Shown: positions 1 through 12,480 of the stretch, in pieces
Position numbering within the stretch: the first letter of the stretch is position 1
How the letters are laid out: each line of letters starts with the position of its first letter
NCBI GenBank assembly: GCA_051453625.1
Contig: JBOZIK010000001.1
Location: 250,076,435-250,127,825 of the forward strand
Direction: 5' to 3'
Origin: Welwitschia mirabilis
Lineage: Eukaryota; Gnetophyta; Gnetopsida; Welwitschiales
DNA: 51,391 nucleotides
Translations under genes and position numbers: made by a program
Notes under the pieces: model-generated
What the model was told of the DNA's origin: nothing
Databases searched by the model: none
Seen by the model: the letters and a program-made list of their open reading frames with translations, nothing else

Positions 1-194
1 GCCAAAAACCATACAAGAAATTAAAGTAGATCATAGAACCATACAAGAAATAATACAAAAGCTAAGAACCGTATAAGAAATTAAAGTAGATCATAGAACC
101 ATACAAAAAATAATATGAAAGCCAAAAACCATGTAAGAAATTAAAGTAGATCATATAAGCATATAAGAAATAATATGAAAACCAAAAACCATAT
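1..194 (+). repeat. 60-bp tandem repeat, about 3.2 units, reading as a 20-residue protein repeat
   Basis: Three head-to-tail 60-bp units start at 1, 61 and 121, and a fourth breaks off near 194. Each unit holds two related 30-bp halves, both with a CCATACAAGAAA-type core. Because 60 is a multiple of three, one frame (from base 2) is kept through all units. Unit 1 reads PKTIQEIKVD then HRTIQEIIQK, which are two 10-residue half-repeats. In later units most breaks are TAA where unit 1 has CAA (Gln), plus TGA at one Gln position, as expected from C-to-T decay. I do not recognise the protein. The window starts inside the repeat, so the array may be longer. Confidence 0.85.
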
Positions 195-312
195 CAAATT
201 TCAAGATGAAACTCAAGATCTTGTGAAGACTGCAAGGCTATCAGGATTTTCCCAAGCTTCAAGATTTGGTAGCAAAGGATTCTCCAAAAATAAAAGTGAG
301 GAAAAAGGATAA
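145..312 (+). pseudogene. short open run following the 60-bp repeat, unknown relic
   Basis: After the tandem repeat, another frame is open from 145 to the TAA at 310-312 (55 codons). It reads through KFQDETQDLVKTARLSGFSQ and then a Ser/Gly/Lys-rich stretch ending KNKSEEKG. Local GC is higher than in the surroundings and the residue mix looks protein-like. It is not in the repeat-coding frame, so if both come from one gene there was a frameshift near 190. No family is recognised. The length alone is compatible with chance, so this is tentative. Confidence 0.3.
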
Positions 313-857
313 GGAGGGTCCTCTATAGAACTGAGGTTTAGTGTAATGTGAAGGATCATAAGAATATAAAGATAAAACATCATAAAGAAGATGGTTAAGT
401 AATGAGGATTCCATTACGTTTCCAACACACTAGGTAAATAAATAAATGATAATTATACTTACCATAACTAAATGATGAGACATTAGCAGAAACAAAAATA
501 TTTTAGAAACATGATAGCAATTTTTGTAACATTTAAAAATAATAACTAAGAATATTTATTTAAAATAATTTCAATTTCACATCTATAATTCATTATAATT
601 TGCAAAAATAATAAATTAAATGAATAAAGAAAAGTCATAAAATAATAATTATGGGACTATTAGCTCTTAACATAACATATTTGCCTTATAACATTTCAGA
701 TTTCCTTTTAACTTATTTATTAAAAAATATCTTGACCTTAAATCTTGATTTTTAAAAATTTAGAAGGTGACAAATAGGGTATTACCCATTCTAAATTATC
801 TTAATCTCAATTATAGCCTTTACGTTTATAGATTTATTATAAATGATCTCAGGTTAT
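313..857. other. AT-rich stretch without a recognisable feature
   Basis: No open frame, terminal repeat or retroelement motif was seen here. From about 500 onward the sequence is nearly pure A/T with short homopolymer runs. Confidence 0.6.
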
Positions 858-2247
858 TATTTACATATAAAAATTGACATTCCATGTAGGTATAATTGAT
901 CAATTTACCATAGATAAAAATATTAAATTTATTGTTTTACTACAAATTCATTTCTTCTATTCTTTTATTATTTTTTGTAAAATTATGAACTTTTCCCTAA
1001 CATAAGCAGATTTATTGTTACCTTTGGGAGTACACTACATACATTACTAGTCCTTTAAGTTAGAATAATTAGAATAATGTCAAACTCATGTTCTTACATT
1101 AATTAAGGGACTTCATTATAACTTACTTGCTAAGTAATAAGTTGATCTAAAATAAACCTTAAATTTCAATGACATATGATGGGGGAATAAAAAGATACAT
1201 CATAGAATAATATGATAGCAATGAGAATAACTATGTAAAAGACACATGACATGATATCTATTGGTAGTGACATCATTATTAAATGGATATGTCATCACCT
1301 TTATTTCATAAGAAGATAAAATAATTCTTCTTTCTAATTACATGCCAAAATTAGTAACTTCCTCCTTAAGTAACTATCCTAATGTAATCCCTCTTATATA
1401 ACCGCCCACCTAACACATCATGATAAAGATCTTCAAGATTTTCTAATATATAAAAGGGCCTCAAGCCTTTATTGTAAAGGCTTTTTAGGCTAAATAACAT
1501 GGGAAATTCTTGGAGTTATAGGATGTCATGGTGTTCTAATCATCCTTCTTGGGGCTAGATTATTTCAAGGATAGTTAGGGTGTCCTTCATCTTTACCTGT
1601 ATTTTATTAATGTAATCTATGTCTTTAGATCTTTAATACAAAAATTAGTTTTTCATTATTTCATTAATATCAATCTTTCGGTAATACTTATTCTTAAGTA
1701 GATTTTATTCTTTTATTATTAAAGCACATTAGTTTAGTTTTAGTAATTTTAAGTGAATCTACTTTATTATTAAGTTCTTTTGTCACTGAGCAAGTTGTTT
1801 GTGATTACCTCTGAGATATCATAGTTGTTATTATTTGATGGGTCTTATACACATATATTCATACTTTCCATACTTATGAATGGCCATGGAGAATCAAAGG
1901 GACTAGATAACTCACCAACACTTATGTGGTGGATGAGATTATGACTTCATTCCTAAGCCTTAAGGATTGAATCATTTTAATTTATATTTTAAAAATACAA
2001 GAGTTATTAGAACGACTATGGAGCATTAGATAAATTAGTTATACCTTTGAAGCACTTTCATTCCCTTGCATTGCTAAGTAAGTATAAATAAAATATTAAA
2101 ATTCTAACTTTTGGCATATTTTTCTCTTTATTTGAAGTTGAAATAGTTATGTTTCTTTGGATTAAGTTATCACATATATATCCTTATGAAAGAATGATAC
2201 TAGGTTCTCACCTAGGTAAATCTAGCATACTATTATACATGAATACA
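858..2247 (+). repeat. LTR, copy A1 (left LTR of the deleted element)
   Basis: The left end is TATTTACATATAAAAATTG, aligned with TGTTTACATGTAAAAATT in copy A2. The right end is near TACA, just before a decayed primer site. The copy shares with the other LTRs a block GATTTATTGTTACCTTTGG near 1010, a TATA box at 1449, and a conserved stretch downstream of it (GATGTCATGGTGTTCTAATC in this copy). Confidence 0.8.
1449..1456 (+). promoter_or_regulatory. TATA box of LTR A1
   Basis: TATAAAAG followed by GGCC; the same motif stands at the same place in all four LTR copies (3670, 9790, 28124), so it is the probable core promoter of the family. Confidence 0.7.
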
Positions 2248-3078
2248 TTTTAATGTCATTTTCAAGGATATTGGTATGGTATCTTTATTATAGTGCATGA
2301 TTTTATTCTTAAAATTTTTATTTTAGTCTTTATGTTTTCTAATGATTGGTATTGTCCTCTTCTAGTAATATTGAACTAGTTCTTTTCTGATTTTTATGTG
2401 TTTTCTTTTTGTCGATGGTAGGTAGTGGTCCTTTCCTAGTCAAACTAATATATGTTTTTAACTTTAGTTTTTTAATATAATACTAAATCTTATGTTTGTA
2501 TTTGAGACTTAATGTTGTAGGTTTAATAACTTTCCTCTAAGTTGGAATTGAAACTAAGATTGCAAATGAGAAAAAAATTAAACTCTAATGATCTTGTGTG
2601 TTTTTTGTATTTCTTTTTTATAATTTTATTTCTGAAAATTTATGATTTTCTTTTATTTTTATTTTTATTAAAAAATTAGAAGTGTTCGAGATTTTTTCCT
2701 TCAGTTGTATTCACTAAGTTGTTATTCTATTTTTTGATAAGATTTTTTGAGATCCTATAATATGAATTAGTTTGTATAGATAAGAACATAATACCTATGT
2801 TTTCTTGAGTCATTTCTCCCAAAAAGATTGGTGCTACTAACTTATATATGTATTTGTCACTCAGATTCTACCTACAATCTCGCTTGAATTTATAGAAATC
2901 TTTCTTATTATTAGATCCATATTAAAACCTTAAAACATTGAGAAAACATAACCTTATAGTGAATTTCATTTAAACATAACCTTATACTTGAATGTTTTTA
3001 CTTCATCAATTTCTTCATGTTACTTATTTTTTTATCAACTTTTTACCAAGAGACTAATAAAAGTCTGGTTAGAAGATG
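2248..3078 (+). other. residual interior of the deleted LTR element
   Basis: About the first 300 bp align by eye with 10475-10800 of the long element; the remainder up to 3078 is T-rich and has no recognisable protein. No strong polypurine tract precedes the right LTR; only AGAAGA is seen there. Confidence 0.55.
2251..2268 (+). other. decayed tRNA-Asp primer-binding site of copy A1
   Basis: TAATGTCATTTTCAAGGA aligns with the plant tRNA-Asp type PBS TGGCGCCGTTGCCGGGGA. Most differences are G to A or C to T. It lies three bases after the LTR end, as in copy A3, where the match is better. Confidence 0.55.
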
Positions 3079-4430
3079 TGTTTACATGTAAAAATTAACA
3101 TTTCAAGCAAGTATAGTTAATTAATTTTTCATATTAAAAATATTAAATTTAATGTTTTATTACACATTAAGGTCTTCTACCCTTTTTATTATTATTTATA
3201 AAACTGTGAAATTTCCTCTAACATAATAGGATTTATTGTTACCTTTGGAAGTATACTGCACAAACTAAAGAAATTCTAGCACAAAACACTAGTATTACCA
3301 TCTAGGACTATTAGTATCACTGGTCTTCTAAGGAAGACTAATGCCTAACTGATATTCTTGCATTAATTCGAGGAATTCATCACAATTCACTTATGGGTTA
3401 ATTCTGAAATTATTCTAGAGTAAATCTTAAGCTTCAATGATAGAGTGTGGAAAAAAAAAATGACATGTTATAGTAAAATGTGACAGCAATAGGAATGAAT
3501 ACATTGAAGATACATGATATGACATCTGTTAGTAGCATTATCATTCCAAATTTATAACTACATGCTAAAATTTATAACTTCCTCTTTAAGTAACCATTCT
3601 AATGTAACTTCTATTATGTAACCATCCACTTAACACATCATGACAAAGTTTTTCAAGCCTTCCCTCATCTATAAAAGGGCCTTGAGTCCCCATTGTAAGG
3701 AATATTTTAATTGGATAATGTGGAAGAAACTTGGAGTCCTAGGATACCATGATGTTCTAATCATCTTTTTTGGAAGTAAATTATTACAAGACTAGTTGAG
3801 AAGTCCTTCATCTTTACTTCTCTTATTTTAATGTAACATATATTTTTATATTTTTAATATAAGAATTATTTTTTCGTCATTTCATTGTTAATGCATAATT
3901 CATTTTGTTTTAGCAATATTTAGATAAGTTTACTTCTTTAGTAGATTTTATTTTTTAATGTTAGTAATTATTTAGGTAAATATACTTCATTATTAGGTTC
4001 TTTCAACTTTTTAGATATTGTAGTCACTATTGTTTAATGTATCTTATGTACATTCATTTATACTTTCATGATTATGAATGATTACAAAGGATTAGAGGGA
4101 CTAGATAACTCACTAACATTCATTTAGTCAATGAGACTATGCCTCCATGCTTGAATTTTAATGACTCAATAATTTTAGCTTATGCTTTAATAATATAGGA
4201 GTTACTAGAATAAAGTTGAAGAATTTAATAAATTAGTTAAATATTTAAAGTACTTTTATTTTCATATGTTGCTAAGCAAGGACTAGCAAAATCTTAGACA
4301 TTTAGTTTTAGTTTTGTTTTTCTTTTTATTGCAAGTTTAAATAATTGTATTCCTTTTGATTAACCTATAGAAGAATGATATTGGATTCTCATCTAACTAA
4401 ATCTAGTTCACTATTATACATGAATAATCA
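3079..4430 (+). repeat. LTR, copy A2 (right LTR of the deleted element)
   Basis: Begins TGTTTACATGTAAAAATTAA and ends near AATCA. It aligns with copy A1 over nearly its whole length, including GGATTTATTGTTACCTTTGG (3229), the TATA box at 3670, and the 3' block with CACTATTATACATGAATA. The right boundary is estimated from that alignment. Confidence 0.8.
3670..3677 (+). promoter_or_regulatory. TATA box of LTR A2
   Basis: TATAAAAGGGCC, matching the position in the other LTR copies. Confidence 0.65.
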
Positions 4431-6797
4431 TTTGACATACCACTTATTTATTACATTTTATCCAATATCCTAGGTACTATTTGTACATGACATGCATTCC
4501 CAAATGTATTAATAATTCCTTAGCTATTGAGGTAGGGTTGTGCTTTATATGTCCCAAATCTTATTCTTGCTTATGTTTGTCATGATCAGTCTTCTTAATT
4601 TTTTATTATCATTTCTTTACCCTTTATGATTTTAACGGTTTTTTCCAACTATTATCCTAAGTTTTATAAATTATTCATACTAAATATTCGTCCCATTTTT
4701 CTATTGATTCTAAACATCTTTGGGAGGCGGAGAAATATTATAAGCATAAGTAATAGTAATAGTGTCATAGAATTTATCCTCAATAGCATGTTATTCTTCT
4801 TAGCTAGGATTAATAACTACTTTAATAGGATTAAGCATGAGATATGAAGATAATCCTATTCTCTTTATATCCTCACTTTTACTTCTCATTCTATGAGTTG
4901 ATTAATCTCTTATAAGAGTGGATTAAGAAAAGATTGATAAGTACCTTAGTGTGTTCTTTAGCAATTTGATATTATTATAGAGAATAAGTACAATGGGGCA
5001 GATAGAAATGGATATTCTTCTCCTTATCACTACCTTAATCCTTAGCTCTTTTATGTTTGTATTATAATAAAATTTGTTTTATCCTTCACTCCTAGTACTA
5101 TTGGTTCTTACATGTATGTAATACTTTATCTTATGCATGTTAGAATATCTATTGAATATGTGAAATCTATGTGATTCACTTTCTTTTATAATGATAGATT
5201 TTAAAATGATACTTTAAGTATGATTTATATTATCTATCCTTTATTCATAATTTTACTTTTTCTTTTGAAAATTGGTAAAANNNNNNNNNNACTAATAAAT
5301 TTTTTAGTCTTTCTTTTTGAGAATAATGAATAAAATCTTTAAATTCTTTACATCTATTTAAATTATATTATTCTTTTCTACAAGATATGTTATTATTCCT
5401 TAATAATTATTGTACTATCACTTTTATATGTTCTTTTATTTATAAGACTAGTATTTAGATACACAACCATTGAGATAAGCTATGTACTTATTAATCATTG
5501 GTTAGGACTAGGTAAATAATGTAGTTTATTATAGTTTAAGGAAATGATGAATATTTTTATATATTCCAATAACAAGTCTAATACAAGATCTTGTGAGTGA
5601 ACATCAAGATGTGTAGCAAGATTAATTTATCTTTTCATCATTACTTACACAAGATGTACAAGAACACTAGTTGAGCTATGTGATGAAGGGTAAATTTTTA
5701 TGAAAGTAGGTATTAACAGTTATAATTTTTATTATTTTTTAAAACTATAATACTTTACTTAGAGGTATTATTTATGATTTTTAGATGATAGGATTCTCAA
5801 ATAATTAAAAATATCAAAATAAGGAATTATGAGCTAGTTCAATGCTATTTGTATTAATCATAATTAAGGGGTTAAGATAAAGGATGATAACCTATAGTAT
5901 GGAATACATCTTTAATCTTTTAGTTCTAGGATATTTTGCAGTTACATTTCTATCTTCATATCTCATTCACTCAATAATGCAAAAAATTTTGCTCATTTTA
6001 ACACTTGATGCATAGCATCATATCACATTACAGCTTATTAGGATCATAGTACCTTGAAAATTCACATTTCAAGAGTTGTAATTTATTCATTACTAGCCAT
6101 GTTTAAGTCAAATGTGATATTTTCATATAATATTAATCAAAAATAATAAAAATAAGATAATTTTGAATTTTAAATTTTTGGAAGTTATGAATGCATATGA
6201 TATTTCAAATCCATTTGTTAGTATAAATTAGCATCATACTATTATGTAATCATTCATAATTTATAAATGTACATCAGATCATAAAGATTACAAGTTATGA
6301 AAACTTTTTTGTTTAAAACTAGCTATAGCACATTTATACAGATCCCTCTTCAATCTTAAAATGGAGATCATGCCAATAACATATCAAAATAATGTTAGTT
6401 TTAAGGTAAGGATATGATTACAACTTTCTTTTCAAGAATTGGAATTAGTTTTTAACTAATTATATCTCTTATTTCTTTACTTATAAGTTGATATTCTCTT
6501 TATATTAATTTTGAAAGCCTTCTCAATTCTTCATTCTTATCTGCATCCATTTTTCTCCTTTTATATCCTCTCACAATCTATTTTTCATCTTTTTTTCTCT
6601 CATTTATTTTCAATTAAAGAACATTACAAGGCTAGTAAGGTTCATGTGAATGTATAGCGAAACAAGAAAAAGACATTAAATATTATAATAATTTGGATTA
6701 AAAACTAATAGAAATGGATGTAATTTCATGTAAAACTAATAAGTGTTATTTCTCTTTATGTGTTTATGCTTATGTTTATATGTTTCATGAATTTTTA
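4431..6797. other. AT-rich stretch without recognisable genes
   Basis: Contains a 10-N assembly gap at 5281-5290. Open frames here are at most about 70 codons, with hydrophobic AT-driven translations (Ile, Phe, Tyr, Asn), and none resembles a known family. No terminal repeats were identified. Confidence 0.55.
5281..5290. other. assembly gap (10 N)
   Basis: Ten undetermined bases in the assembly. Confidence 0.99.
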
Positions 6798-6919
6798 TCA
6801 TGTATTTATTTTAATTTTATTATATTTCATATAGCACATTACATATTTATTAGTAACATAATAGTAGAACATTACATATCTATCATGTATTTCTTTTAAT
6901 TTTATTATACTTCATATAG
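6798..6919. repeat. 37-bp direct repeat, two copies 85 bp apart
   Basis: Copies at 6798-6834 and 6883-6919 share TCATGTATTT, then TTTTAATTTTATTATA, then TTCATATAG, and differ at 2 of 37 positions. An 85-bp local duplication is the simplest explanation. Confidence 0.7.
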
Positions 6920-7860
6920 AAGTTTTATCAAAAAAATCATTTGTTTTATTATTATTCTTTCTTCTTTCCTCTATTAATCTCATAATCTTTAGTATAGTTT
7001 ATAATGATTTCATTTTTTTCCTTAAATAATGGATAATAAATTTATTTATTTTTCTTTCTAATAGTATAAATATAGCATGTAAATATTTAATTTAATAAAA
7101 TTTAAAAAGTTTTTAATTATTGCTTTATTACTTCTCTCTCCTTTTATTTTCATAATTTGAAGTATAACTTTTTAATTTTAGTGATTATTTTAATAATATC
7201 TCTTTATTTTTCATTCTAATTACTTTGAAAGACTATTAATAGATTCCTCTTATGATTTAGAAACTTTCATGTTATGTGCATTTAAAGCCCAATTTAGCCT
7301 ATAAAATTTCATATTTAACTATTTATAACAAAGTTGCACTTTTACTTCAAAAGTTTTTGAACTATGAAGTTCTAAATTTTTTATTTTACACATTGAATTT
7401 CTCTATGAATATTGATGTGTTTTTAAAAAGTTAAGATTTAATCTTATATAAGTTTTTAAGTAATTTTAAAATATGAAATCAATTTTCTCACAAGTATTAT
7501 ACTGTTCATAATATTCTGAAATGAAGTAAAGTTGATTGAATTTTTTTAGTATTTTTCAAGAGAATCTAGTTCTTATAGATTTTAATATATTTTGATTTCT
7601 CTTAAATACTTAACTATAGGGGATTATTTTAGAACATATTCTAAGTATTCTAAATCTTTTAAAAAGTTATAGGTCCTCCTTCTAAATTTTCTTCTTTTTT
7701 ATTTCTTTCTCTTTCATTTATTTTGTTTATTTTTAACAAATTATTATGGAACTAACTAAGTTTTACTTTATTTAAATAAACATTTACATGTTGGTATTTA
7801 TCAATTATTTGTTGACTCATAAATTGATTTATACATCCCATTATTTCTATGCTCATTTTC

Positions 7861-8135
7861 AAGTTTAATTAATAGTTCCAATTTAAAATTAGTTAATTGA
7901 CTATGTCACAATAAAGAATCATGTTTTTCAAGTTGTATTTTTTATTTTAAGTTGTTACTCTTTATTTCAAGTTTAATTAATTAATAGTTTGCATTAATTA
8001 ATTAATAGTTCTCATTTAAGTCAGATTGTATCATTTTTACTAAACATATTATTAAAATCAATTAATTGACTATGTCATAATGAAGAATCATTTTTTTAAG
8101 TTCTATTTTTTATTTTAAGTTGTTATACTTTTACT
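7861..8135. repeat. local tandem duplication, about 169-bp offset
   Basis: A block of about 75 bp starting TTAATTGACTATGTCA and ending TTTTAAGTTGTTA occurs near 7890-7960 and again near 8059-8130. The pieces between them also contain repeated TTAATTAATTAATAGTT units, so the duplication is complex. Confidence 0.7.
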
Positions 8136-8164
8136 ATATACTAAAGTTAGATGTTTAAATGACT

Positions 8165-9090
8165 CATTAAATGAAGGAAAAACTCAATTTTTAAAAATGA
8201 AAATATCACATAGTGACCCTTCACAAAAAGAAGTGCATACTTAACATAATAGTTCAACAGATGAAAAGAAAATAAGGTATAAATAGCTTAAATTAAAGTA
8301 TAAATAAGACTAATTGAGTTTAATTGTATACATAATAGAACATACAAGTGTCTAACCTATAAAAGAATAAGAGAGAGGAAATTTAGAAAAAAGGACTAAA
8401 AAAGTTCTCAAAACCTTAAAAATATTAGACTATCTCTTAAAATAAGTTTCTAAAATTAAACATTTAAGATCAAGGACAAAAAATTAAAACAAATAGAAAT
8501 AGATAATTTAGACAAAATCTATAAAAATTATACCTAACAATATTTAGACCAAGATTATAAAGTAATCTAAAAAATTAATTAAAAAATGATTATATATTAT
8601 AAAACTACTAAAAATAATTGCAAAATATGATTTTAAGATTCTAAAAGCATATTGATAATGATAGATAAATTCAATGTCTAAAAACAAGAAAATCAAAGTT
8701 TCATACTTCAAAAAAAATTTTATGTGAAATAATCATGTTGATTACTAATAGCCAAAAACATGGTTTTAAAGGTAGAACTAGGTTTTAACTCCTTCAAAAT
8801 GCAAGTTTCTAATTATAAAACAAATATACTAATAAAATTTTTGAACCATTAGAGTTATGGAAACTGAGTTATAGTCAAAACAAGCATTGAAATTACCTAG
8901 CCTACTTTGAGTTTGAGAAGAAGGAAAAATAAGAAAGAAGAATTAATATAAAAATATAAAAATTTAATTTTAAAAATAAGTAAATAATATAATTACAAGT
9001 CAAGTTACTAGTATTAGAAAGGATAATATATAAATTCATGACCATTTACTTAGGAAGAAAAGTGGAATAATGAGAAAATGTGTAACAATT
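8165..9090. repeat. dispersed repeat D, copy 1
   Basis: Aligns in the same orientation with 35340-36850. Shared blocks include ACTTAACATAATA then TTCAAC, AAACATT then AAGATCAAG, GAGTTATAG then AAAACAAGCA, and TTAGGAAGAAA near the right end. Copy 2 carries about 600 extra bases near 35550-36160. The type of element is unknown. Read on the minus strand it could be an LTR-like or untranslated retroelement region, because copy 2 abuts a minus-strand integrase end. Confidence 0.65.
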
Positions 9091-9789
9091 CCAAAGCCTT
9101 ATCTCTAAACTACCATCATGTACTAACATTAATTAGAATTTGTTAGAAATGATAATTAACAATGAAATAATCATATGTTTACCTGTAAAAATTGACATTA
9201 CATGTAAGTTTAATTAATTAATTAATATAAGAAAAAACATTAAGCACATTCTTTTATTACATAATAATGTTTTCTACCGTTTTTACTATTTTTTATGGTA
9301 TTATGAACCTTTGTCTTAAAATTAGTAAATTTGTTGCTCGCTTTTGAAAACCTCTATAGAATTTTATGATAATATAGCAAATAGTTCTAACAATGCCATT
9401 TAGAACTAATAATTCCATTGGCTTCTAAAGTAGAACATTATGAATCTCATCTTCTTATATTCGTTTGGGAATTTCATCAAAGTAATCTTATGGACTATGT
9501 TAGAAATAATCTAGAGAAAATACTTTAACTTGACAACACATGGCAAAATACAAGATATCTTGTTATAATAACATGTGGCATAATAAGAATGATAATGATA
9601 AAGATACATGATATTGCATTTATTGGCAATTTCATCAATACTCAAAGGACCTATTATTATCTTGTTTTAACATAAAGATAAATGAATTCTATTTTTAGCT
9701 ACATGATAAACATATTTGTAGTTCCTTCCTTATGTAACTACCTTTAAGTAATCCCCCTTATGATGTAACTCTGCAAGCATTACCTTATT

Positions 9790-9797
9790 TATAAAAA
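9790..9797 (+). promoter_or_regulatory. TATA box of the 5' LTR
   Basis: TATAAAAAGGCC at the family position, about 680 bp before the LTR end. Confidence 0.7.
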
Positions 9798-9994
9798 GGC
9801 CTTGCACACCCATTTTAAACATCTTTTGATTGGATTAACATGGGGAAGAATTAGAGGCTAAAATGTCATGGTTATTTGATACTCTTTCTTGGAGGTAGAA
9901 TAAATTAAGATTAGTTAAGGAATTCTTCTTTTTCTTGTTATTTATTGATGTAATTTATATTTATTTTAGGTTTTACTAAATAATTAGTCTTCAT

Positions 9995-10165
9995 CCTTTC
10001 ATTATTATTATACCATTTACTTTCCATTAGCAATACTTAGGTAGGACCATTTCTTGAGTTAGCTTAAATTCTTTCATTATTATTATACATTACTTTTGCA
10101 TTATCGATATTTAGGTAGAACTAATTATAAGTATGTTTCTTTATTTTATTATTTTTGTATAACCA
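9995..10165 (+). repeat. about 75-bp subrepeats in the LTR, two and a part
   Basis: Units starting CTTTCATTATTATTATAC at about 9995 and 10070, each with an ATATTTAGGTAGAACTA-type core, and a partial third at about 10138. The 3' LTR has four such units (28330-28605). Confidence 0.65.
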
Positions 10166-10474
10166 TATAGAAGTAGTAATTTCTAAATGTAGATCACTCA
10201 AGGATTAAGTGTAAGATACAAGAATCATTGGAGTGAAGATGAAGAGAAGTATGAATCAATTGAATGCTTAGAGTATTTTCATTTTCTTACGTTATCTACT
10301 AAAGATGATATTATTTCAATTCTTTAGTTTTTAGTTTAATTTGAGTTTTCATTGCATGCAGGATCAATCTTATATCTTTTAATTAAATTTACCATATATA
10401 TCCTTGTGAATGAATCATAGCTAAGTGTAAATTTAGTCTTTAATCCAGATTACTACAAAGCTATATTCAAATTT

Positions 10475-10490
10475 TAGCACCATTGCCAAG
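10475..10490 (+). other. tRNA-Asp type primer-binding site
   Basis: TAGCACCATTGCCAAG matches TGGCGCCGTTGCCGGG, the primer site used by Athila-type elements. Every difference is G to A, including both CpG sites. It sits five bases after the LTR end. Confidence 0.85.
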
Positions 10491-12224
10491 AATATATTTT
10501 CATCATCATTTTTTTCAAGAGTATATGATTTTTTTATTATTTTATTTTTTACTATTTTTTAGTTATCTTTCATGTTCCTAATGATAGGAATTAATCCTCT
10601 TTCTAGTAATACTTAAGCTAGTCCTTTTATCTTTTTCTTTTTTAAGTTTTATTTTCCTTCCTAGTGATAGGTACAAGCCCATCACTAGTAAAATATGAAC
10701 TAGTCTAATTTTTTAAGTTTGGTTATATTTCTAATAGTTAAAACTTCATTTTTATATTTGATACATTCTTGTTATAGGTATAATGACTTTCTGTTAAAAG
10801 TTTTAAGAAAAATTAAAAACATTAGGTATATGTTCCTAGGTTACAAAATTTTAGTTATAGTTGTTTTGAATTTCTACCAAAATTTTCATAGACTCTACAA
10901 AACAAAACCTTATGTGCTAATTTAAAACTAGACTTTATCTTTTCCTAATCATTTTTGCTTAATTAGACTAGTGTAGCCATCTTTTCTCACTTATGCCACT
11001 GACTTTCTTACTTAAGTTATCATACAACTTCAACCTAATTCTTTTGTTACCTCTCTAAACCTTTTGAGATTATAGGCCTCCTCTTGAACTTACCCTAGAA
11101 AATGTGAACTATCAACCTAAATAATGAATTATTTTTTTTAACTTAAACCATGAGATGGATTCTAAAACTATTTTAGACACTTTTCAATCTAAATCTTATC
11201 TACCCCTATAGTTTATAAAATCAAAACCAATCCAAACTCACTATAGGAGACTTTATCTAACATAGACAAATCTTTGAATAATGTCCTAAAATTCATCTAT
11301 ACCTAAATCAACATCATTACAATTATGAATTATAAGACCCATGTATCCCTCACTATGAGTTTTATCCCACACATTCCTTCATCCCTTATGATCTTTATCC
11401 TTTATTATTATATCTATATTCATCATCCTTTGACCCATACCCTTCATCTCCCTTTCAATATCCTTCTTTTGATTACCACCCATCAAGTTCATATATGTAA
11501 CAAATCACCTCTTCTCCCTTTGAGGATACCTTTTGAAAGTTTTTAGAAGGTAATTCTAAATCTTCTTATAACACACTTCAAATCAATGTTTGACATTTAT
11601 AAGAAACTAGTACAAAAACTAAAAAAATGGTATCAACTTATTTAACAAATGCTTGAAACTAATGATTAAATTCTTAGGATCCTTAATCAACAACAAGAAT
11701 TAGAAAACCTTCCTACATTTCATGAGTTTAAAAACTTATAACACTTTAAATGGATTAATGAGAGTAGAAGAGATAACCTCCAAATCATATCCCTTAGGAA
11801 TGAGGAAGAGACCCTTGAAGAATCCATAATGAAATCCTTAAGAAAAGCCAAGAGAATCCAAAGTTTATACATGCCTTAAAGAGTGATCAATTAGATGCAT
11901 TTAAATTATATATTAAAGTAGGATTAGATATATTAAATGAAAATAATTAATCTATAGTTAGTAAGAAATATTCAAGGGAGAAGTCAAATTAAAATGCTAC
12001 AAAAAAAATGATGAATCAATGAGTGATATTAATGAAATAAAAAATGGACATATCCTTGAACCTCAACCATGTCTCCAACATAACTACCAAAGAAATAATT
12101 CCTTAAGAACCTTAATGAAAAAAGAACATTAAGCAAAAACCTTTTTATCATTCAATTTTGAATAATTATTTTTTCAACATCCTCTTAATACTATTATGTC
12201 ATTTTCATATTTAATCAAGATTAA

Positions 12225-12480
12225 AACTTGATGACAAAGAAAAATCCTTCAAACTTTTATCTTCACCTAAAAATGACATCCTTCATGAGTTGCTCAATAA
12301 ACAAGAATAGACTAAGGAAAAGAAAATTATTGATTTTGAATGAATAAATTTTATTGCTAATATTAATGTTCTTCAAATTTTATAAATTCATGTATAAATA
12401 TTTATAGGGATTTGACCTCTTCTTTAAATGTGTTGTACAATTTTAATATGTTATTTAAACATTACATTTACCACTTCAAA
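12225..12480 (+). repeat. internal direct repeat, left copy (pairs with 15300-15497)
   Basis: Shares with 15300-15497 the blocks GACAAAGA, CCTTCAAATTTTAT then ATTCATGTATAAATATTTA, and TCTTCTTTAAATGTGTTGTA. The right copy lacks about 50 bases in the middle. The copies are about 3.07 kb apart, same orientation. Confidence 0.7.

Larger units (their letters stand above)
858..4430 (+). mobile_element. internally deleted LTR retrotransposon (LTR, 0.83 kb, LTR)
   Basis: Two copies of the same LTR family (858-2247 and 3079-4430) lie in the same orientation around only 831 bp. The first roughly 300 bp of that interior matches the start of the interior of the 9.2-kb element at 9176, including a shared stretch around TCTAGTAATA. 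The structure therefore looks like a family member that lost gag-pol rather than an unrelated pair. I found no convincing 5-bp target duplication: GTTAT precedes 858 and TTTGA follows 4430. An unequal recombination product between two elements is also possible. Confidence 0.65.
9176..10469 (+). repeat. 5' LTR, copy A3
   Basis: Begins TGTTTACCTGTAAAAATTGA and ends CTATATTCA, giving TG...CA ends. The right end is fixed by the primer site five bases further on. It contains the family TATA box at 9790 and internal subrepeats at 9995-10165. Confidence 0.85.

Noticed and set aside
4626-4847. 73-codon open frame with hydrophobic and Asn/Ile-rich translation
   Set aside because: Composition-driven, no start context, no family resemblance; likewise the frames at 6714, 10719, 11325, 18276, 40422, 43793 and 44789.
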